Positions 25,027-29,799 of a stretch of 29,799 nt of DNA are shown here, piece after piece (position 1 is the stretch's first letter; the number at the start of each line of letters is the position of its first letter). The translations under genes and the position numbers were made by a program. Origin of the DNA: an uncultured Prevotella sp. (GTDB taxonomy: Bacteria > Bacteroidota > Bacteroidia > Bacteroidales > Bacteroidaceae). Location: the NCBI GenBank assembly GCA_900541335.1, contig UQJC01000024.1:1-29799 (forward strand), in the 5' to 3' direction. The notes beneath the pieces were generated by a model. It was not told where the DNA came from, searched no databases, and was given only the letters and a program-made list of their open reading frames with translations.

Positions 25027-25278
25027 TATGAGCCGTCTTTATGATTGAAAGCTGTTCAAATCGGTTGTGCTTGGGTTTTTCCCATAATCGTAACCTTCAT
25101 TCTTATTCTTTTATCTCCTCTATCCCACATTCCATGAAACGGTTCAATGCTCTTCTCAACGCTAACTTTTTTCATTAACCATGAGGCTGATGTTTGTCAT
25201 CAAGAAGGATATGATAGGCTACAACGGCTTCCTTATTTTGTTGGGTAGGCCATCATTGGATTACAGGGTATAGGTAGA
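25027..25278. other. Degenerate array edge and plain intergenic sequence
   Basis: Positions 25027-25085 still align with the 43-bp unit (TATGAGCCGTC...ATGATTGAAAG, then TGTGCTTGGG). After that I see no gene or recognisable element up to the terminator of small RNA copy 2. Confidence 0.5.
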
Positions 25279-25384
25279 TATAAAATAGCAACGTCGCGTC
25301 TCCCGACGCAACGTTGCTTCACAGAACTTATATAGAGATGAAAAAACTATTTTTTCGAGAGTTTCTAATTGTTTGTTTATTACG
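25279..25384 (-). ncRNA. Predicted small RNA, copy 2 of a paralogous pair
   Basis: The architecture is the same as copy 1 at 24236: promoter, 50-base identical body with the GAAAAAA/TTTTTTC hairpin, and a terminal hairpin at 25288-25317 with stem GCAACGTTGCGTC / GACGCGACGTTGC and GGGA loop, then TATTTTATA. Three stem pairs differ from copy 1 and all keep pairing (T-A to C-G and two A-T to G-C), while one T-G wobble is retained. This covariation supports a functional RNA structure. The family is not recognised. Confidence 0.75.
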
Positions 25385-25388
25385 TAAG

Positions 25389-25419
25389 CAAAGTTAGAGA
25401 ACCTTTTTGTGCTGTCCAA
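25389..25419 (-). promoter_or_regulatory. Promoter of small RNA copy 2
   Basis: TTGG (25416-25419, within ATTTGG), 19 bases, then TAACTTTG (25389-25396) on the minus strand. A run of ten C residues (25462-25471) lies about 43 bases upstream of the -33 box. Confidence 0.8.
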
Positions 25420-25509
25420 ATCTTTTCTGACTTTTTCTAAGCATATCGAATAGAAAAAATACCCCCCCCCCGATTTTGTTATTTAGAGGAAGCAAAAAAG
25501 GTAATAATT

Positions 25510-26355
25510 CTATTTATTCCTATTTAAAATGATATTCCCCTCTTCGAGTAAAATCAGCTTTTGTTTGTAGAGGTTGCCCACTGCTTGTTTAAATGTTTTC
25601 TTGCTCACGCCGAAGTGTTCGCGGATGGTGTCTGGGTCGGTTTTATCCGAGAAGGGAAGCTGTCCTCCTTCTTGTTTGAGCTCTTCCAAAAGCTGTTCAG
25701 CAAAGTCGCGGAAGCGCCCTTTGCCAATGCGTTGAAGTGACAGATCGAGTTTGCCATCAGGGCGAACTGTGACTACTGTTGCCGTTAGTACATCACCTGT
25801 ATGGGGCTCTTCTGCAAAAATTTGGTTGTCGTAAATCATGCCCGCATAGGCGTTGTCCACAATGGCCTTAAAGCCTAAGGGGGTTTTCTGCTGAATGATA
25901 ACTTCTACGTCTTGACCTCGATGGAAGAGGGAAGGGGTGGCGCGCTGCAAGTACTTTTCTACTTTGGCTGAAGCGACGATGCGCTGTGTTTCTTCGTCGA
26001 TGTGTACATGGACAAGGTATGCGCGTCCTTGTTCCATGACTCGTTTTTGCTCGCGGAAGGGGACGAAGAGATCTTTCATTAAGCCCCAGTCGAGAAAGGC
26101 GCCGTATTCGTTGACCCACGCGACAGTGAGGAAGGCAAAATCGCCAACTCGGGCTAAGGGCGTTTCAAGCGTTCCGACAAGTCGTTCGCTTTGGTCAAGG
26201 TAAACAAAAACCTCTACCGTATCGCCCGGACGCATTTCGCGGCGTACGTACGATTTCGGCATCAGAATTTCACCCAACTTGCCGCCGTCGAGATAGGCTC
26301 CGTGGTCGGTAAAGCGAGTGATACGAAGAGTATTGTAATTTCCAAGTTTAATCAT
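25510..26355 (-). CDS. S1-domain RNA-binding protein, CvfB-like
   Basis: The 281-residue protein has the layout of CvfB: tandem S1/OB-fold domains and a C-terminal winged helix. S1-like segments start at LRITRFTDHGAYLDGGKLGEI (trimmed: TDHGAYLDG at 16-24), at VAWVNEYGAFLDWG (78-91) and around LTATVVTVRPDGKLDLSLQ (about 190-208). The C-terminal region DPDTIREHFGVSKKTFKQAVG (core FGVSKKTFKQAVGNLYK) is the winged helix. CvfB in Firmicutes affects virulence-gene and RNA regulation. In Bacteroidetes its target is unknown. It is a single-gene unit by layout and its promoter was not identified. Confidence 0.9.
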   Translation of the reverse strand: MIKLGNYNTLRITRFTDHGAYLDGGKLGEILMPKSYVRREMRPGDTVEVFVYLDQSERLVGTLETPLARVGDFAFLTVAWVNEYGAFLDWGLMKDLFVPFREQKRVMEQGRAYLVHVHIDEETQRIVASAKVEKYLQRATPSLFHRGQDVEVIIQQKTPLGFKAIVDNAYAGMIYDNQIFAEEPHTGDVLTATVVTVRPDGKLDLSLQRIGKGRFRDFAEQLLEELKQEGGQLPFSDKTDPDTIREHFGVSKKTFKQAVGNLYKQKLILLEEGNIILNRNK

Positions 26356-26423
26356 AAGTGTAGGGAGGTGGAGAATGAGGCAGGTATTTGATAGCGACCT
26401 GCTCTGTGAGATTGAGAATGAAA

Positions 26424-26453
26424 ACCGAGTAAAATGATTGTGGAAAACTCGGT
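26424..26453 (-). terminator. Terminator after lolD
   Basis: ACCGAGT (26424-26430) and ACTCGGT (26447-26453) form a 7-bp stem. On the minus strand it is followed directly by TTTTCATT, a short T-tract. It lies 33 bases after the lolD stop. Confidence 0.6.
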
Positions 26454-26486
26454 CGATAATTTGGGTAGTGGTACCGATGTGTGGGG

Positions 26487-27146
26487 TTATTCCGGTTCCG
26501 CTATACGTCCATCTACCAATCGGATGTTGCGGTCCGTGAGCTGGGCAAGTGTTTCATCGTGCGTTACAATGACAAACGTCTGTCCCAATTCGTCGCGCAG
26601 TTGGAAGAAAAGTCGATGAAGTTCCTCTTTGTTGTGGAGGTCCAAGCTGCCCGAAGGTTCGTCAGCTAAAATCACATCAGGATTGTTCATCAAGGCACGC
26701 GCTACCGCAACGCGTTGTTTTTCACCGCCCGAAAGCTGGGCTGGCTTGTGTTCTGCGCGTCCGGAGAGTCCCATAAAGTCGAGCAACTCCATTGCCCGCT
26801 TGCGGATTTCGTCGTTCTTGCGGCCAGCAATCATTCCTGGAATTAGGATGTTTTCGAGTGCTGAGAACTCCGGGAGTAATTGGTGAAACTGGAAGACAAA
26901 TCCAAGGTGTTCGCAGCGGAACTTTGCCAATTTGCTTTGTGACAGTCCTCCAACGTCTTGTCCGGCAATGCAGATGTTCCCTTGGTCGGGCTTGTAGAGT
27001 GTGCCCATAATTTGTAACAGCGTTGTTTTTCCTGCACCGCTGGCTCCCACAATGCTGATGACCTCGCGCGGGAAAATGTCGAGGTCTATTCCTTTAAGTA
27101 CTTCGAGTGAGCCAAAGGATTTATGGATGTTGTGCAGGCTGATCAT
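26487..27146 (-). CDS. lolD: ABC transporter ATP-binding protein, LolD-type
   Basis: This is the ATPase subunit of a lipoprotein-release (LolCDE) or MacB/FtsE-like exporter. From ATG 27146 it has 219 residues, the normal LolD length, starting MISLHNIHKSFG. Walker A is GASGAGKTT (34-42), the Q-loop is FQFHQLLP (85-92), the signature is LSGGEKQR (138-145), Walker B is VILADEP (158-164) with D-loop SGSLDL, and the H-loop is VTHDE (194-198). HQLLPEFSALENI is characteristic of the LolD/MacB group. The frame is open to ATG 27206 or 27302, but the extra residues do not look like the family. No permease gene is adjacent. Confidence 0.88.
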   Translation of the reverse strand: MISLHNIHKSFGSLEVLKGIDLDIFPREVISIVGASGAGKTTLLQIMGTLYKPDQGNICIAGQDVGGLSQSKLAKFRCEHLGFVFQFHQLLPEFSALENILIPGMIAGRKNDEIRKRAMELLDFMGLSGRAEHKPAQLSGGEKQRVAVARALMNNPDVILADEPSGSLDLHNKEELHRLFFQLRDELGQTFVIVTHDETLAQLTDRNIRLVDGRIAEPE

Positions 27147-27421
27147 GGGGTTTGTGGTAGATTCCGCCGGATGTGAAAAGCCGTTTTCGGTTGTGAGCGT
27201 AGCCATGGGAATAAAGTATATCAGAAGGGGAAGGGAGTTGGTGGCCGTTGGGAAGTCTAAGTTGTAGATGATTTCGTTGAGTCTTGGAGGCTTCAAGGCC
27301 ATTTGCGGTTTGTTGATGTCTTCTCACCGCATTTTTGTTTGCTTTGTTTGTCGGCACGCAGGCGTAGTGTGTCTATATGTATAATAATGTACGCGCGTGT
27401 GCGAGCGTGTCAAATGGGAGG

Positions 27422-27452
27422 CAAAGGTAGGTATAAATTGTAGGAAATACAA
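27422..27452 (-). promoter_or_regulatory. Promoter of lolD
   Basis: TTGT (27449-27452), 19 bases, then TACCTTTG (27422-27429) on the minus strand. From the chosen start the leader is about 270 bases. That is long and leaves open the ATG at 27206 or 27302. Confidence 0.65.
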
Positions 27453-27875
27453 TGCGGGTCAGGGAATGTTTAAGTTCGATTGGAGGTCTTGTCGGGTAGT
27501 GTGTTACACGTTTGCGAGCCTTTGTAAAAACCAACAGGAAGAGCTTTCTTCCTGTTGGAGTAAAAAGATACGTTTGAAAACAACGAAGCACATAAAAAGT
27601 CACTTTTTGGGAACCTTGTCCTTCTTTTTCAGACTATTTTTATACCTTTGCTGCGAAAAGGAAAATACGCATTGCATAAAGACCCTGTCTTTTGATGATG
27701 AAATGCCTCTCTTTTGTGCTAGTCTGATAGGAGTGGTACGTTTCTTTCTCTCTTTTTATATTGTTCTTTAAGGGGCTGTTGCTCCAATAAGCGTCGCTGT
27801 CTTTTGTTCGAAAGATTACCGCGATAGGAGCATCTGAATATACAGGGGCCTATTCGCTACCTCTATTCTAAGTGT
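27453..27875. other. Divergent intergenic region between lolD and the LPS kinase gene
   Basis: There is no convincing gene. It contains a minus-oriented terminator-like hairpin (27531-27558) and a plus-strand -7 element TACCTTTG at 27643-27650. The nearest -33-like TTGT lies 23 bases upstream of that element, longer than usual. Transcription from there would give the kinase gene a leader of about 220 bases, which holds GGAGCA/TGCTCC complementary segments (27778 and 27828 regions) but no riboswitch I recognise. Confidence 0.5.
27531..27558 (-). terminator. Terminator-like hairpin with minus-strand T-tract
   Basis: CCAACAGGAAG (27531-27541) and CTTCCTGTTGG (27548-27558) form a perfect 11-bp stem, extended by one A-T pair around a 4-base loop. 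The minus strand continues GTTTTTAC. It has the form of a factor-independent terminator, but no minus-strand gene lies upstream of it within reach. Confidence 0.65.
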
Positions 27876-28571
27876 ATGAAAATCATTCTCAATCCTAAAT
27901 ACGAGCATTTACGCGACTACCTGATGCGTTTGGATGAGCACTTCGAACATGAAGGGCATGAGATTCATACGGGTCGTAATGTTATCCGTACGCTTCATGT
28001 TGATGGACTGACGTTGTGTGTCAAACGTTATGCGCAGCCCACTCTTCGTCGTCGGGTTCAGCAGCTTATTTATAAGTCGTCGAAGGGAAAACTTGCTTAC
28101 ATCAGTCCGCTTTTGCTTCGTGAACGTGGATTTGAGAGTCCAGAGTCAATCGCTTACGTGCGCTACCGGCATGGGTTGTGCAACTTTGTGACATATTTTG
28201 TTTGTTTGCACTCCAACTACCGTTACAGCATGTATAGTTTGCTTGGCGAACCTGCTGACAAGCAGCGTGAAGTTATCGGGCATTTTGCTCGTTTTGCTGC
28301 TCACCTGCACGAAGATGGTTTTTTGCATCGTGATTTTTCCTCGTCTAATATTTTATATGACATTATCGACGGACGTTACCACTTTTCGTTGATTGATACC
28401 AATAGTTTGAAGTGTGGTCGTGGTGTAACAGTAGCTGCAGGCTGTAAGAATTTAGCACAGCTCTCAGGTGACGACCGATTCTTTGCTTATTTGGCAGATT
28501 GTTATGCGAAAGAGCGTGGTGCGGATCCTGTGAAGTGTGCCTTTCTTATAAACGAAGCACGTAAGAAATAG
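27876..28571 (+). CDS. Lipopolysaccharide kinase family protein (WaaP/Kdo-kinase-like)
   Basis: The 231-residue cytoplasmic protein has a small eukaryotic-like kinase fold used for phosphorylating LPS core sugars. The candidate ATP-binding lysine is in LTLCVKRYAQP (Lys50), the catalytic loop is HRDFSSSN (151-158), and the metal-binding aspartate is in SLIDTNSLKCG (171-181). The segment RERGFESPESIAY (82-94) is typical of Bacteroidetes members. The start ATG at 27876 is followed by a normal N-terminus (MKIILNPKYE). It stands alone on the plus strand, divergent from lolD. The exact sugar acceptor (Kdo or heptose) cannot be told from sequence. Confidence 0.88.
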   Translation: MKIILNPKYEHLRDYLMRLDEHFEHEGHEIHTGRNVIRTLHVDGLTLCVKRYAQPTLRRRVQQLIYKSSKGKLAYISPLLLRERGFESPESIAYVRYRHGLCNFVTYFVCLHSNYRYSMYSLLGEPADKQREVIGHFARFAAHLHEDGFLHRDFSSSNILYDIIDGRYHFSLIDTNSLKCGRGVTVAAGCKNLAQLSGDDRFFAYLADCYAKERGADPVKCAFLINEARKK

Positions 28572-28690
28572 AAATTTTGATAGGTGCGGTTGTTGAAGGT
28601 TTTCAGCAGAATATCTTTGGCAGTTAAGGGCTCAGCGGAAATTTCTGGTTGGTATTCCTACAAATAAATATCTTTGCTTACCTTTGTATT

Positions 28691-29041
28691 ATGAAACCAG
28701 AACAACTTCTTCGAGCCATCCTTCCAGATGTGCTTATCGACAACTTTGATATTGTCAGCTTCGACAAGAGCGCTGATCGTTTTGATATTTATCTTGATGA
28801 AAAGAAAGTACAACTAAAGGAAGACAAATATAATCCTGAAATTATAGCCTACGGATTTGGAGAGTATCGTGTAATTCAAGATTATCCTATACGCGGGCGT
28901 GCCACCTATCTCCATGTCCGTAAGCGTAAATGGCTTGATAAATCATCCAACGAAATCTTCAGCTACGACTGGGACTTATCAGAATTTGACGGCACACGGC
29001 TCAACTCAGAGTTTGTGTCTTTTTTAAAAGAAGGAGATTGA
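28691..29041 (+). CDS. ISAon1-type transposase N-terminal region protein
   Basis: From ATG 28691 (MKPEQLLRAILPDVLIDNF) the 116-residue protein is the short N-terminal, DNA-binding part of ISL3-type transposases. It includes YLHVRKRKWLD (a basic patch) and ends FVSFLKEGD. An upstream in-frame start at 28649 would add residues across the -7 boxes and is unlikely. The stop TGA (29039-29041) lies in the overlap with the second frame, preceded by AAGGAG. It is probably joined to the second frame by +1 frameshifting or coupled translation. Confidence 0.85.
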   Translation: MKPEQLLRAILPDVLIDNFDIVSFDKSADRFDIYLDEKKVQLKEDKYNPEIIAYGFGEYRVIQDYPIRGRATYLHVRKRKWLDKSSNEIFSYDWDLSEFDGTRLNSEFVSFLKEGD

Positions 29042-29799
29042 GTCTACTCCTGTAAGCATCTGTGTACTTGCAGAACGTCACGGAGTAAAAGGTCAGACTC
29101 TGCGTAAGCAATACAAGGAGAAGATTAGTGATTACCGAAACTGGGATCAAGTTGAACATGCGCATGATTATATCCTTTATCCTGAAAATATTGGAGAGAA
29201 CCTTTCCTTGGATGAAACCTGTCTGAGCAATGGAGATGTTTATACAATTCTGACCAACAAAGCAGCGAAAGGTCGTAAAGGGACTTTAGTTGCCATGATT
29301 CGCGGAGTTGCTACGGACGTGGTAAGTGAAATCTTGCGTAGGATTCCACTTCGGAAACGGCTGGCTGTAAAGACAGTTACAACTGATTTGTCATCAGCAA
29401 TGATGCTCACTGTCAGAAAGGTTTTCCCTGCCGCTAAATTGATTAATGACCGTTTTCATGTGCAACAGCTTATGTCTGAAGCTGTTGACCAATTGAGAAT
29501 ACATTACCGGTGGAAAGTACTTGATGCAGAAAATAGGGCTATCAGGGAGCATCGGCAAAAGAAGAAAGATGCAAAGAGTAAGGCAGAAAGAGATAGAATC
29601 GGAAAATGGGAGCCTGAAAGAATGGATAATGGGGAAACCTTACCGCAAATATTAAGCAGAAGCAAGCATATCATACTGAAACACTGGACCAAATGGAACG
29701 AACAGCAAAAGGCCAGGGCTGCCATTCTCTTTGATAAATTCCCAAAGCTTCTGGAAGGATACAGCCTTAGCATGAAACTGACAGACATCTTCAACAAGA
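29028..29799 (+). CDS. ISL3-family (ISAon1-type) DDE transposase, truncated by window end
   Basis: The frame is open from 29028 (after a TAA at 29025) to the window edge. It encodes VSICVLAERHGVKGQTLRKQ (helix-turn-helix-like), then NLSLDETCLSNGDVYTILTN with the first catalytic Asp, then AVKTVTTDLSSAMM with the second Asp, and NDRFHVQQLMSEAVDQLR, typical of ISL3. The third catalytic residue lies beyond the window. There is no ATG or GTG before 29295, and TTG 29208 would begin right at the first catalytic motif. The N-terminal part is therefore only translated if this frame is reached from the first ORF or from an unusual start such as ATT 29037. Confidence 0.88.

Larger units (their letters stand above)
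28679..29799 (+). mobile_element. ISL3-family (ISAon1-like) insertion sequence, right end outside the window
   Basis: Two consecutive transposase frames (28691-29041 and 29028 onward) match the two-part ISAon1 arrangement. The left boundary lies somewhere between the kinase stop (28571) and 28691. A terminal inverted repeat cannot be fixed because the right end is missing. Two -7-like boxes, TATCTTTG (28669) and TACCTTTG (28679), precede the first frame. Confidence 0.85.

Overview
The window looks like a Bacteroidales chromosome, plausibly Prevotellaceae or Porphyromonadaceae. The clues are a PorG-uppS-bamA-ompH-ompH cluster, a DUF6242 lipoprotein, an ISAon1-type insertion sequence, and repeated Bacteroidetes-type promoters of the form TTGG/TTGT-N19-TAnnTTTG. 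Shine-Dalgarno sites are weak or absent throughout. All identifications come from reading motifs; no database search was run.

Layout. Positions 1-55 hold the 5' part of a tRNA-Pro(GGG) on the minus strand with its promoter. After about 560 bases without a gene, a plus-strand operon (618-10213) encodes a predicted multi-gene anti-phage restriction system: a Mrr-like protein with a degraded nuclease site, a C5-cytosine methyltransferase, a GHKL/MORC-like ATPase, a Z1-domain helicase-like ATPase, a DUF4420-type PD-(D/E)XK nuclease, an AIPR-domain protein and a small unidentified protein. The genes overlap or nearly touch, and three junctions share the same 8-base overlap (ATG-NN-stop). The operon is visibly more AT-rich than what follows and ends at a 31-bp palindromic hairpin.

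From 10414 to 18060, on the minus strand, lies an envelope-biogenesis block: DUF6242 lipoprotein, PorG-like barrel, UppS, BamA and two OmpH/Skp chaperones. It is followed by the remnant of a DUF3089 hydrolase that lost its N-terminus and sits in the same frame directly behind the downstream ompH stop codon. Then come a cation:proton antiporter with a UspA-like tail (18585-20645), formate-tetrahydrofolate ligase (20941-22608) and a PBP4-type carboxypeptidase (22813-24069), all minus strand.

The 24070-25509 intergenic region is the most unusual part outside the defence operon. It holds two paralogous copies of an apparent minus-strand small RNA gene. Each has an exact TTGG-N19-TAnnTTTG promoter, a 50-base identical body and a GNRA-capped terminator hairpin whose stem differs between copies only by compensatory pairs. 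Between them lies a tandem array of eight 43-bp units plus degenerate edges.

The right end carries a CvfB-like S1 protein, a LolD-type ABC ATPase (both minus), a WaaP-like LPS kinase (plus), and the left part of an ISL3-family insertion sequence that runs off the window. The two transposase frames of that element appear to need a +1 frameshift.

In the defence operon, the methyltransferase presumably marks self DNA. The GHKL ATPase, Z1 protein and PD-(D/E)XK nuclease would form the ATP-driven restriction arm. AIPR, the degenerate Mrr protein and the small protein are candidate sensors or effectors. These roles are inferred from families, not shown by the sequence.
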